Shown here in pieces: positions 1 to 7,699 of a stretch of 64,000 nucleotides of DNA. The DNA is from Exiguobacterium oxidotolerans JCM 12280 (GTDB taxonomy: Bacteria > Bacillota > Bacilli > Exiguobacteriales > Exiguobacteriaceae). Under the pieces are notes generated by a model, which had not been told where the DNA came from, did no database searches, and saw only the letters and a list, made by a program, of their open reading frames with translations. Every line of letters begins with the position of its first letter. The stretch's first letter is position 1. The position numbers and the translations under genes were made by a program. The DNA lies in NCBI RefSeq assembly GCF_000702625.1, contig NZ_JNIS01000001.1, forward strand, positions 1,777,001-1,841,000, written 5' to 3'.

Positions 1-1
1 A

Positions 2-373
2 GAAGGTGTTGCCTTCAATCACGGGTTTGAGTGTGTAGGCGGCATCGGCAGTCAATATGCAATCAATCAAATGATTGACTATATCATTCCAGAAGGAACG
101 ATGGCATTGCTCGGTGTATCTGAGGAGCCTGTTTCTGTCAATACACGGATGATTCTCGAAAAAGGATTACGTGTCTATGGTTCGAGTCGCAGTACACCAA
201 CGGACTTCGCTCGGACGATGGAACTGTATCAAACGTACCCGGATATTCCAGAATACTTGTCGAACTTAGTCGCAGGTGTATTCCAAATTCGTCAAATCGA
301 GGACATCCATCAAGCGTTCGAAAGTGATTTAACGAACCGTTTCGGAAAAACCGTCATGGAATGGTGCATGTAA
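2..373 (+). CDS. tarJ: TarJ-like ribitol-5-phosphate 2-dehydrogenase, 3' part only
   Basis: The reading frame is open from base 2, so the gene begins outside the window and only about 123 C-terminal residues are present. The visible part reads as a zinc-containing alcohol dehydrogenase-type fold, with the FECVGGIGS dinucleotide-binding turn followed by the IIPEGTMALLGVSE segment. TarJ reduces ribulose 5-phosphate to ribitol 5-phosphate with NADPH in the cytoplasm, making the precursor of CDP-ribitol for poly-ribitol wall teichoic acid. The following gene, 30 bp downstream, is a CDP-polyol phosphotransferase, which supports the pathway assignment. The ATG at 71 is internal, not a start. Other medium-chain dehydrogenases are possible but less likely in this context. 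Confidence 0.85.
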   Translation, partial: EGVAFNHGFECVGGIGSQYAINQMIDYIIPEGTMALLGVSEEPVSVNTRMILEKGLRVYGSSRSTPTDFARTMELYQTYPDIPEYLSNLVAGVFQIRQIEDIHQAFESDLTNRFGKTVMEWCM

Positions 374-403
374 AAATTAGTAGGGCAACAGAAGGGATCA
401 CTC

Positions 404-1609
404 ATGAAACAAAAAATACGTTTAATTCAGCGGCGGACGGTTCATTATTTACTGGTCATGACGTATTGGCTTGCGAGACGCTTGCCGATTGACAAGCAAA
501 AAGTCGTGTTTGCGACCTATCGTTCAGACAAGCTCGTTGATAACTTCCGTGCCGTTTATGACGAACTTGAGAGCCGCGATCTTGGATTCAGCTATGTGTT
601 CCTGCTGAAGCGGTTCCCACAAGGTCTGTTCGGTCAGATTAAATACGTCTTCCACATGATGCGGGCGACGTATGAACTCGCGACTGCCCGCTATTTCATC
701 ATCGATGACTACTATTATCCGGTCTATGTCTCGTCACTGCGTCAAGGGACTGAGGTCATTCAACTGTGGCATGCATGTGGCGCCTTTAAAAAGTTCGGTT
801 ACAGTGTGCTCGATAAATCCTATTCACCGGACGATGATTACTTGAAGATGGTTCAAATTCACCGAAACTACTCGAAAGTCTATGTCTCGGGAACAGCCTG
901 TATCGAACCGTATGCTGAAGCATTCGGGATGGACGCGGCCCGTGTTCATCCACTCGGTGTCCCACGAACGGATCAACTCTTGAATCCGGCGCGCCAAGCA
1001 CATGTCGAACAAAAACTGTATGCTGACTATCCGGAGTGGCGTTCGAAGAAAATCATTCTTCTTGCTCCGACTTTCCGGGGCAACGGTCAGACGACGGCAC
1101 ATTATGATGAGGAACTAAATTTCGAACAGTTCCGCCAAGAACTCGGGAACGAGTATATTTTATTGTTACGGATGCATCCGTTCGTGCTTAATCGTCCGGT
1201 CGTCCCGGCTGAATTTTCGGACCAAATCATCGATATGACGGATTATCCGGATATCAATGATTTGATGCAGATTTCAGACATTTTGGTCACGGATTATTCG
1301 TCTGTCATCTTTGAGTTCGCTTTACTCAAAAAACCAATCATCTTCCTCGTGAATGATTTGACATCCTATAAGGAAGAACGTGACTTTTACTTCCCGTATG
1401 AATCGTTTGTCCCGGGGCCGATTGTTTCCTCGTTCAACGAGGTCATCGCTTGGGTGAAACAAGGGCAGTTCGAATCAGAGAAAATTGAGGAATTCGCCCG
1501 TCAATTCTTCACGTATCAAGATGGGCAAGCGACAAAACGCATTGTGGATCATCTGTTAGATCATGTGCAGTCGCCTGCCGTGTCACCTGAAAAAACGACA
1601 ATCGTGTAA
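404..1609 (+). CDS. CDP-glycerol/CDP-ribitol phosphotransferase (TagF/TarL family)
   Basis: The protein has 401 residues and no signal peptide. It carries the glyphos_transf (TagB/TagF/TarL) domain over nearly its whole length. Landmarks are the QLWHACGAFKKFG motif near residue 125 with the catalytic-type His, RMHPF near 255, and TDYSSVIFEFALLKKPIIF near 295. Family members transfer polyol phosphate from CDP-glycerol or CDP-ribitol to a teichoic acid chain at the inner membrane face. At about 400 aa it is shorter than TarL or TagF and is close to the catalytic domain alone. The SD AGAAGGGATC precedes ATG 404. It lies 30 bp after tarJ, so the two probably form one operon, and a strong terminator follows. 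Neighbour tarJ favours ribitol as substrate, but the sequence does not decide between primase and polymerase. Confidence 0.85.
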   Translation: MKQKIRLIQRRTVHYLLVMTYWLARRLPIDKQKVVFATYRSDKLVDNFRAVYDELESRDLGFSYVFLLKRFPQGLFGQIKYVFHMMRATYELATARYFIIDDYYYPVYVSSLRQGTEVIQLWHACGAFKKFGYSVLDKSYSPDDDYLKMVQIHRNYSKVYVSGTACIEPYAEAFGMDAARVHPLGVPRTDQLLNPARQAHVEQKLYADYPEWRSKKIILLAPTFRGNGQTTAHYDEELNFEQFRQELGNEYILLLRMHPFVLNRPVVPAEFSDQIIDMTDYPDINDLMQISDILVTDYSSVIFEFALLKKPIIFLVNDLTSYKEERDFYFPYESFVPGPIVSSFNEVIAWVKQGQFESEKIEEFARQFFTYQDGQATKRIVDHLLDHVQSPAVSPEKTTIV

Positions 1610-1647
1610 ATACGATCATCTTGAAGGACATCACACAGTATATAGAG

Positions 1648-1700
1648 AAACCCGGACGATTCTACTTTTTAAAAAAAGTGAGAATCATCCGGGTTTTTTT
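1648..1700 (+). terminator. Rho-independent terminator of the tarJ operon
   Basis: AACCCGGACGATTCT pairs with AGAATCATCCGGGTT around an A/T-rich centre and is followed by seven T. It lies about 40 bp after the phosphotransferase stop codon. Confidence 0.85.
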
Positions 1701-1742
1701 GATCGGTTTTCTGACAGGAATGAGGGAAACGTGCAGAAGAAA

Positions 1743-1795
1743 AAGCGATTATTTGATCAACTTCGTTTGGGGAGGAAGTTGCAAAATAATCGCTT
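1743..1795. other. Long imperfect hairpin between convergent genes
   Basis: AAGCGATTATTTGATCAACTTC pairs almost completely with GAAGTTGCAAAATAATCGCTT. No T-run follows on either strand. It lies between the teichoic acid terminator and the 3' end of the minus-strand nitroreductase. It may be a processing or terminator-like structure for the nitroreductase transcript; its role is not clear. Confidence 0.5.
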
Positions 1796-1856
1796 ATGAC
1801 TGTATAAATGGGGCTTGATTGGCGCGAGCAGGGGTAGCTCGCAGGATGCGCACTCC

Positions 1857-2414
1857 TTAAAAGTGCGTTAACTTTTCGCGGGCAGGTGTCCGTTTTTTTA
1901 GTGGTGGAATCATCGCAGGCCAACCGAGTTGGATGACACCGGCGACACGTTCTTCATCATGGGCACCGACGAGTGTCGCATATTCGTCTGTAAACCAATG
2001 TTTCCCGCTTTTCCAGCAGCTTCCTAAACCAAGTTCCGATGCGAGCAGTTGGATGTTTTGAATCATCGCAGCAGTCGCAAGTAAATCTTCTGTCTGTTGA
2101 TCGTCTGTTCCTTGAACGTGATAAAGGACCGTCAAGAACACCGGTACTGCACTTATCTTTTCTTTAAAGGAAAGGCGTTGCTCATCCGTCTTTTGATCGA
2201 ATTGACCACGTGCTTCAAGGAGCTCCATCAATTGTTCGACATACCGGACTTGTCCTTCACCAATCGCGAGAACGAAACGCCATGGTTCACGTAACTTATG
2301 ATTCGGTGCATAAATCGCAGCTTCTAAGATTTCTTCAATCATTTCGGATGGAACAGGTTGATCGGTGTAGGAACGAACCGAACGTCGTTCTAAAATGAGT
2401 TGTCGTGCATTCAT
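1857..2414 (-). CDS. Nitroreductase-family flavoprotein
   Basis: The protein has 185 residues and one nitroreductase domain. The N-terminal RRSVRSYTDQPVP is the FMN phosphate-binding region. APNHKLREPWRFV follows near residue 38 and LGSCWKSGKH near 130. These enzymes are cytoplasmic FMN proteins that use NAD(P)H to reduce nitro compounds, quinones or flavin. The start is set at the second in-frame ATG (2414) because AGGAG lies 9 nt before it but abuts the ATG at 2423. A strong Fur-type site overlaps the upstream region, so expression is probably iron-controlled; this fits a flavin or ferric-chelate reductase role, which is inference. The physiological substrate is not known. Confidence 0.85.
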   Translation of the reverse strand: MNARQLILERRSVRSYTDQPVPSEMIEEILEAAIYAPNHKLREPWRFVLAIGEGQVRYVEQLMELLEARGQFDQKTDEQRLSFKEKISAVPVFLTVLYHVQGTDDQQTEDLLATAAMIQNIQLLASELGLGSCWKSGKHWFTDEYATLVGAHDEERVAGVIQLGWPAMIPPLKKRTPAREKLTHF

Positions 2415-2453
2415 CACTATCATCTCCTGACCTAAGTACTCTTAAAATATAAA

Positions 2454-2482
2454 TGATAACGATTATCATTGTCAATGATAAT
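2454..2482 (-). promoter_or_regulatory. Fur box upstream of nitroreductase
   Basis: TGATAACGATTATCA (2454-2468) matches the Bacillus 7-1-7 Fur box TGATAATNATTATCA with one mismatch. It overlaps a perfect 9-3-9 inverted repeat, ATTATCATT-GTC-AATGATAAT (2462-2482). The site is 40 bp upstream of the nitroreductase start and about 60 bp past the stop of the upstream gene. Confidence 0.75.
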
Positions 2483-2542
2483 TCGAAAAATAAAACGAAC
2501 AGTGACTCGATTTCAACGGAAGTCATCGTTCGTTTCATGTGG

Positions 2543-3085
2543 TTATTGTTTTTTGCTTGCTGTCGTAGCGAGTTTCTTTTTGACTTGGCGTAATCGCAGT
2601 AATGCCATTAAATAATGTGCAAAATAAATTGTGAAACCAAAGAAAATCGGGATCGCAAGTCCGAGTTTTACACCCGGAACAGCCGTCAAGTTAATGTAAA
2701 GCAAGACCGTCATCGATAACGTATAAAACGTTGCTTCAAGCAACTGCGGCATGATGTGTTTACGCTTCAAGAAAAACGAGCGGATAAGCGGTAAGATGAC
2801 GAGGCTGACGAGCCGATCAATTAGACCAATCACGAGCACGCTGATGACGATTGCGAGACCCCCTTCGAACTGTAAGAGGTTCGGAAAGACATAGTACGAG
2901 ACAAGCACTAACGGACCGACCAGTAAGAAAATCGAGACCGAAGCACGGAAAAAGACGAAGAGACTATTAATACTCGTTAAAAACGCACGCGAGATTTTTT
3001 GCGACCAGGAAAGAGATGGTCGTCCGACCTGCCACGCGAAGCAACAGGCGAAAATGAACGCGTAAAATTGAAGGAAGGCAACCAT
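2543..3085 (-). CDS. Predicted multi-pass membrane protein, function unknown
   Basis: The protein has 180 residues and about five hydrophobic segments. They lie near residues 3-17, 35-66, 76-98, 115-130 and 138-160, and are linked by short basic loops (LIRSFFLKRKH and a C-terminal LRLRQVKKKL tail), as expected for an inner-membrane protein with a cytoplasmic C-terminus. I do not recognise a family. The start at 3085 has AAAAGGAG 8 nt upstream. The gene reads in the same direction as the nitroreductase but is separated from it by the Fur site, so the two are probably separate units. Confidence 0.7.
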   Translation of the reverse strand: MVAFLQFYAFIFACCFAWQVGRPSLSWSQKISRAFLTSINSLFVFFRASVSIFLLVGPLVLVSYYVFPNLLQFEGGLAIVISVLVIGLIDRLVSLVILPLIRSFFLKRKHIMPQLLEATFYTLSMTVLLYINLTAVPGVKLGLAIPIFFGFTIYFAHYLMALLRLRQVKKKLATTASKKQ

Positions 3086-3162
3086 AAAGCATCTCCTTTT
3101 GATATGAACTCAATGAACCTAGTGTAGCGATATTAGAGAAGAAGTGCAAAGGTGAACGATTA

Positions 3163-3197
3163 AAAAGCCAGCTGACGATGTGCCGTCAACTGGCTTT
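3163..3197 (-). terminator. Terminator of the efflux operon
   Basis: On the minus strand AAAGCCAGTTGACG pairs with CGTCAGCTGGCTTT and a T-run follows, just past the stop of the MFS gene. Confidence 0.8.
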
Positions 3198-3207
3198 ACA
3201 AGACGCG

Positions 3208-4902
3208 TTAATCTAAATTCGGTTCTTTTTTTCCATGAAGGAAGAATGACAAGACGAGTGCGAGAGCAGACAAGACAGTCGCCACCCAAAAGGCATCTGT
3301 AATTCCACTGATCGTCGCTTGTTTCGTCAATTGCGTCAACCAGCTAACGGATGCGGCTTGTGGACTACCAAGCTGTTGTCCGAGCTCACCAAGGTGTTGC
3401 GAGAGCGTTGGGTCAAGTGTCGTAAACTGGTTGGCATCGTCCGCGAGATGAGCTGTCGTTTGACGGGTCATGACCGTGACGAGGATGGCCGTCCCGATTG
3501 ATCCAGCGACTTGGCGTAATGTATTTTGTGTCGCGTTTCCGTGAGGAATCATCTTCATCGGTAGAGCGTTCATGCCAGCTGTCATAATCGGCATCATGAT
3601 GAACGCCATCCCGAAGGACCGGAGCATATAGATGCCCATGATGGAATAGTAAGACGTGTTCAAATCAAGTTGCGTCAATTCCCATGTTCCGTACGTCATC
3701 AACGTCAGACCGAAGATGGCAAGCGGTCTGATACCGAAACGATCGAACAGTCGACCGGCGAAGGGACCAGTGATTCCCATGATCAACGAACCAGGCAGTA
3801 ATAAGAGACCTGAGTCGACGGGTGAAAAACCACGGATGCTCTGCAAGTAAATCGGCAGGAGCAACATCCCCCCGAACAAGGCCATCGTGACGATGACATT
3901 GATGAAGAGCGTAAAGGAAAATTCCGGTACTTTTAGGACACGGATGTTGAGCATCGGGTCGTCCATCGCTAGCTCACGCAAAGCGAAGGCGGCAATACCA
4001 AGAAGTCCGATCACAATCGTACTGATGACGATAGGGCTGTCCCAACCGTCGTTTCCGGCTTCACTGAATCCGTATAAGAGACTACCAAATCCAATCGTAC
4101 TAAAGACAACGCCGAGGGCATCGAACTTTGGTTTTGATAACGGTTGGACGAGTTTGAACCAAGCAAATCCAAGTAATAGCGTTAAGAGACCAAAGAAGGC
4201 CATTGCATAAAACATGACGTGCCAATCGTAGTTTTGAATGACATATCCTGTGATCGTCGGTCCAATCGCCGGGGCAAGGATCATCGCGATTCCGAGCATC
4301 CCCATGGCAGCTCCCCGTTTATGAGGCGGGAACAGCGTCATGAAGACGTTTGTACCGAGCGGCATCAAGACACCCGCTCCGGCGGCTTGGACCACACGTC
4401 CGATCATCATGACAGGGAAGTTCATCGCCATCGAACAGATGACGGATCCGAAGAAGAACAACGTCATCGAGACGAGGAACAAGCGACGGAACGTATAGCT
4501 CCGCATGAGGAACGCACTGATCGGGATCAAGATCCCGTTGACGAGCATGAATCCGGTCGTCAACCACTGTGCTGTCGACGTCGTGACGTTGAAGTCGTTG
4601 ATCAAGACAGGAAGAGCGACGTTGATTAATGTCTGATTCAAAATCGCGATGAACATTCCAATTAACAGGACAGTGATGACTTTTGGGATACTGATGTTTT
4701 CCGTTGAAATCGTCGCTTGCGCTTGCGGAGCAGGGGCGGCTGGAATCGCGCCAACCGCTTCTGCTTCAATCAACGTTTCATCAAGCGCCGGACCTTCTGC
4801 GCCAGCTACCCGCGGTTGACGTGCCCGGCGTGCAATCAAGTTGACCGCAAGGAACGTGACGACCATGAATGCGATATATCCAAAGAGGAAGGTCGTAGAC
4901 AT
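3208..4902 (-). CDS. DHA2-family MFS multidrug efflux permease
   Basis: The protein has 564 residues and belongs to the 14-helix DHA2 (EmrB/QacA) group. The TM1 motif AILNQTLINVALPVL, WLTTGFMLVNGILIP in TM2, and motif C GMLGIAMILAPAIGPTITG near residue 205 are clear. It should export hydrophobic drugs by proton antiport through the cytoplasmic membrane. An extra N-terminal helix (residues 5-22) and an Ala/Pro/Gln-rich cytoplasmic linker to about residue 72 precede the usual TM1. AAGGAGGG precedes ATG 4902, so the extension is translated. The gene lies 12 bp after a membrane fusion protein gene in one operon and is divergent from a TetR regulator. The substrates cannot be read from sequence. 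Confidence 0.9.
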   Translation of the reverse strand: MSTTFLFGYIAFMVVTFLAVNLIARRARQPRVAGAEGPALDETLIEAEAVGAIPAAPAPQAQATISTENISIPKVITVLLIGMFIAILNQTLINVALPVLINDFNVTTSTAQWLTTGFMLVNGILIPISAFLMRSYTFRRLFLVSMTLFFFGSVICSMAMNFPVMMIGRVVQAAGAGVLMPLGTNVFMTLFPPHKRGAAMGMLGIAMILAPAIGPTITGYVIQNYDWHVMFYAMAFFGLLTLLLGFAWFKLVQPLSKPKFDALGVVFSTIGFGSLLYGFSEAGNDGWDSPIVISTIVIGLLGIAAFALRELAMDDPMLNIRVLKVPEFSFTLFINVIVTMALFGGMLLLPIYLQSIRGFSPVDSGLLLLPGSLIMGITGPFAGRLFDRFGIRPLAIFGLTLMTYGTWELTQLDLNTSYYSIMGIYMLRSFGMAFIMMPIMTAGMNALPMKMIPHGNATQNTLRQVAGSIGTAILVTVMTRQTTAHLADDANQFTTLDPTLSQHLGELGQQLGSPQAASVSWLTQLTKQATISGITDAFWVATVLSALALVLSFFLHGKKEPNLD

Positions 4903-4914
4903 AAGCGTCCCTCC

Positions 4915-5571
4915 TTAATCCTTATGAATGCGGACGGTCACATTCATACCAGGGCGAATGTCGAGTGATTTTTCTTGTGAGAGCGACACCTTCACAGGAA
5001 TCACTTGCGCGACTTTTGTATAGTTTGCGTTTCCGTTCGATGACGGCATCATCGAGAACGTGCCAGCTGTTGTCATCCCGATTTGTTCGACTTCACCCGA
5101 AAGTGTTGTATCGGGGTAGCTATCGACATAAACATCGACGGCTTGACCGACTTTGACTTCGTCGATTTCTGTTTCTTCGACGTTTGCTGTGACCCATAAT
5201 TCATTTAAGTTAAATCCGTAAGCGAGCGGTGTACCAGCACCAACAAAACCGTTCTCTGTCGCCATCGACTGAACGACGGTTGCTTTTGCCGGCATTTCGA
5301 TTGACGCATCAACCGGCTTTTGACCAGCCTGTGCCATCATGACGTGCCCGAGTGTCGCCCCGTTATCGAGTGTCTGTCCTGTTTTTGCCGTCCAGTCCGT
5401 GAGTTTTCCAGCGCCCGGACTAGCGATCGTAATCATCTTACCGTCGATTTTGGCATTTTCTGTTTTGACGTAACTTGTTGCTTGATCGTAGTAATAATAA
5501 CCGATCGCGCCACCACCAATTAAAACGACGAGCGTTAAAATATTGATGATTAATAATTTCTTCATGTTCAT
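4915..5571 (-). CDS. HlyD/EmrA-like membrane fusion protein
   Basis: The protein has 218 residues. An N-terminal membrane anchor (residues 5-25) is followed by a split biotinyl-lipoyl-like domain (GKMITIASPGAGKLTDW near 45 and MPAKATVVQSMA near 93) and a beta-barrel region (VDVYVDSYPDTTLSGEV near 145). There is almost no coiled-coil hairpin between the lipoyl halves, so it is shorter than Gram-negative EmrA, as expected for a cell with no outer membrane. It is probably the adaptor for the DHA2 pump encoded 12 bp downstream. The start at 5571 has AAAGGAT 11 nt upstream. A hairpin with a T-run lies in its leader at 5624-5648. Confidence 0.85.
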   Translation of the reverse strand: MNMKKLLIINILTLVVLIGGGAIGYYYYDQATSYVKTENAKIDGKMITIASPGAGKLTDWTAKTGQTLDNGATLGHVMMAQAGQKPVDASIEMPAKATVVQSMATENGFVGAGTPLAYGFNLNELWVTANVEETEIDEVKVGQAVDVYVDSYPDTTLSGEVEQIGMTTAGTFSMMPSSNGNANYTKVAQVIPVKVSLSQEKSLDIRPGMNVTVRIHKD

Positions 5572-5623
5572 GAGTAAGTTGCATCCTTTCTGTTACTAGC
5601 TGATCGCCCCAGTGCGGTCTCAT

Positions 5624-5648
5624 AAAAAAGACTCCTCTGGGGAGGAGT
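5624..5648 (-). promoter_or_regulatory. Possible leader attenuator before the efflux operon
   Basis: On the minus strand ACTCCTC-CCCA-GAGGAGT is followed directly by six T, which is an intrinsic terminator. It lies between the divergent tetR gene and the efflux operon, 53 bp before the first efflux start codon, and points into the operon. No gene lies upstream in that direction, so it can only act on the operon's own leader. Confidence 0.55.
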
Positions 5649-5690
5649 AGTTAATACAGTTAATTATATGGGTGCATAACAAACAAACAA

Positions 5691-5715
5691 CCAACAATTT
5701 CCGACAAAATGTTGG
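5691..5715. promoter_or_regulatory. Candidate TetR operator
   Basis: CCAACAATTT-CCGAC-AAAATGTTGG is an inverted repeat (8 of 10 bases per arm) between the divergent efflux operon and the tetR gene. TetR-family regulators commonly bind such sites; the assignment here is inference from position. Confidence 0.45.
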
Positions 5716-5764
5716 AAAAGTCTTTGGTAACGGATACAATACGTAAAAAGGAGCTGAATTTTAA

Positions 5765-6379
5765 ATGAATCAGTCGTGCGATCCACGTCCTAAACGTTCA
5801 CGTGAACGTATTACGACAGAGCTATTTCATTTACTTGAACACCATTCCTTTTCGACGATCACCGTCAAAATGTTGACGGATGGTGCCGAGGTCAATCGTT
5901 CGACCTTCTATGCGCACTATAAAGATAAATATGATTTGCTGGATCAAATCGTTGAGGAACATATGACGTTGCTCGCAGAAGCGATTCGGATTACAGGAAA
6001 ACAATCGGCCGAGCCTCCGACAGTCGAACGCGTCAGTCGTTACTTTGCACGTTTGTTCATCCACATTGAGCAAAACGAGCGCTTTTACCGGACGATGCTG
6101 CTCCAAGGAACAGTCAAGACGTTCATCTCACGTTTCTTGGATACGTTAAAAGAAAACTACCGTCTTGCTTTCCGGGAGACAACAAGTGTCTCTGTTCCGG
6201 TGGATCGGGATTTATTACTGAACTACGTCATCGGTGGTCAACTCGGGCTCTTGATGTCGTGGTTACGAAATGATCGTCCGTATTCCTCCGAGTATATGGC
6301 AAATCAGCTCAGTCAGATGATCGTCTTCGGAACAGTTGAAAGTATTGGTTTCCCTCAAACACGTCCAGGAACTGTCTAA
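5765..6379 (+). CDS. TetR/AcrR-family transcriptional regulator
   Basis: The protein has 204 residues. The N-terminal helix-turn-helix spans about residues 10-56, with FSTITVKMLTDGAEVNRSTFYAHYKDKYDLLDQI as the canonical TetR recognition region. The rest is an all-helical ligand and dimerisation domain. The gene is divergent from the HlyD-DHA2 efflux operon with 193 bp between the starts, so it is most likely the local repressor that releases the pump when a substrate drug binds. AAAGGAGC lies 10 nt before ATG 5765. A shared hairpin terminator follows. Confidence 0.88.
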   Translation: MNQSCDPRPKRSRERITTELFHLLEHHSFSTITVKMLTDGAEVNRSTFYAHYKDKYDLLDQIVEEHMTLLAEAIRITGKQSAEPPTVERVSRYFARLFIHIEQNERFYRTMLLQGTVKTFISRFLDTLKENYRLAFRETTSVSVPVDRDLLLNYVIGGQLGLLMSWLRNDRPYSSEYMANQLSQMIVFGTVESIGFPQTRPGTV

Positions 6380-6389
6380 AGAATGAACT

Positions 6390-6427
6390 AAAAAGCGCCA
6401 TTCCGATGTGAGGAAATGGCGCTTTTT
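6390..6427. terminator. Bidirectional terminator between tetR and the GGDEF gene
   Basis: AAAAAGCGCCATT pairs with AAATGGCGCTTTTT, with A-run and T-run on the two sides, so it can serve both convergent genes. Confidence 0.85.
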
Positions 6428-6451
6428 GTGCTAGTCGGATATAACGTTAGA

Positions 6452-7543
6452 TTACGCTTGACGGAATTCCAGCTGTTTCGTATAAATCGTACTTTGGTTA
6501 CGTCCGTGCTCTTTTGAAGCATAGAGTGCTTTATCCGCTTGTTGCAATGCTTCGAGTGACGTATGGGATCCACCCGAATGGGCAATTCCTAACGAAATCG
6601 TAATCTGCAAATCAGGTACATGTGCAGTCGGGAACAAGTTACGGGCGACTGTCGTTCGCGCTAACTCAGAGATTTTTTTCGCATCCTTCAATGATGTGTT
6701 CGGTAAAATGATCAAAAATTCTTCTCCGCCGTACCGACCGACTAAATCATCCGGACGAACAATAGAGGCAAGTGTCGTTCCGAGTTGACGCAACACATCG
6801 TCGCCGGCATCGTGACCATATGTATCGTTAACGTGTTTGAAGAAATCGATATCGATTAGGATTAGTGAATAGCCATTGTCGTCTGATCCGACGAGTGATA
6901 GGGAGTCGTCCAGACGTCGGCGATTGGCGAGACCCGTCAAGGCGTCGGTCATCGCAAGTTTTTGCTGGTACTGGATATTTTCAAAGTGGCGTCGCAGTTC
7001 CGTCAAGAGACGGAAGGTGACGAGTGCGGCAAGTAAGTTAAAGAAAATATAGGCAATTGAAACCTTAAAGAATGTTCCCCAACTATTTGTCAGCGCGTAG
7101 ATAGCGGGTAAGGAATAAAGTATCCCGATTCCTGTCATCAATTCAAAAGATGCTAAGGTCATCCGTAAAAATTTACGTGCAATGCCAATCGTCAAGATGA
7201 AGAGACTGATGATGACGGACGCAAGGATGGCACCTTCGATTTGGTCAATCGGCGTGATTAAAAACCGTGTCCCGATAATCATGATGCCTGTGATAAGCGC
7301 ACTTGGCAAACCACCGAAGAACGTGGCAATCACGACGGGGATAATCCGTAAATCAATCCGGGCAACATCGATTTGAATGCTGTTGAACATGAGCAGCACA
7401 GCGATGGCACCGGCGACGACACCTAAAATCAGTCGTGTCGCGAGGCTCGCATTTGGTGTGACACGCGGTTGATTACGAAAAGGTAAAAACAAAAGGGTAA
7501 TCGTTGTAAACAATAGACAAAAATTTATGATGAAGTTATTCAT
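6452..7543 (-). CDS. Membrane diguanylate cyclase (5TM-5TMR_LYT + GGDEF)
   Basis: The protein has 363 residues from ATG 7543. About six N-terminal hydrophobic segments include the 5TM-LYT-type sequence RIIPVVIATFFGGLPSALITG. A GGDEF domain follows from about residue 195. The active site is GRYGGEEFLIILP. An RPDD I-site lies exactly five residues before GGEEF, so allosteric inhibition by product c-di-GMP is expected. DALTGLANRR and DIDFFKHVNDTYGHDAGD are intact, so the enzyme should be active and make c-di-GMP from two GTP at the membrane. The frame is open to 7588, but the SD GGGAGG fits the 7543 ATG or a TTG at 7555 better. No EAL or HD-GYP partner lies nearby. Confidence 0.88.
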   Translation of the reverse strand: MNNFIINFCLLFTTITLLFLPFRNQPRVTPNASLATRLILGVVAGAIAVLLMFNSIQIDVARIDLRIIPVVIATFFGGLPSALITGIMIIGTRFLITPIDQIEGAILASVIISLFILTIGIARKFLRMTLASFELMTGIGILYSLPAIYALTNSWGTFFKVSIAYIFFNLLAALVTFRLLTELRRHFENIQYQQKLAMTDALTGLANRRRLDDSLSLVGSDDNGYSLILIDIDFFKHVNDTYGHDAGDDVLRQLGTTLASIVRPDDLVGRYGGEEFLIILPNTSLKDAKKISELARTTVARNLFPTAHVPDLQITISLGIAHSGGSHTSLEALQQADKALYASKEHGRNQSTIYTKQLEFRQA

Positions 7544-7644
7544 GATTGATAACAAATCCTCCCAACTCCTCCTGCAGTATACTTCCAATTATATACTTTG
7601 AGTATACTCGTTCTACTAACGGTATAGGAGGCCTGAATGTTTAG

Positions 7645-7684
7645 AATAAAAAAAGAAAAACAGTATAAAACACCTGTTTTTCTC
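7645..7684 (-). terminator. Terminator of the marR gene
   Basis: On the minus strand GAAAAACAG pairs with CTGTTTTTC and a run of T follows. Confidence 0.7.
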
Positions 7685-7699
7685 TTAATTCTTACTTTA

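Noticed and set aside
1815-1870. GAGCAGGGG and AAAGTGCGTTAA near the nitroreductase 3' end resemble blocks of the dispersed repeat
   Set aside because: Only two short blocks agree, the spacing differs, and the second lies in coding sequence of the nitroreductase. Probably chance.
4219-4629. 136-codon open frame rich in His, Asp and Arg opposite the MFS gene
   Set aside because: It is an antisense shadow of a clear transporter gene; composition follows from reversed hydrophobic codons and there is no SD.
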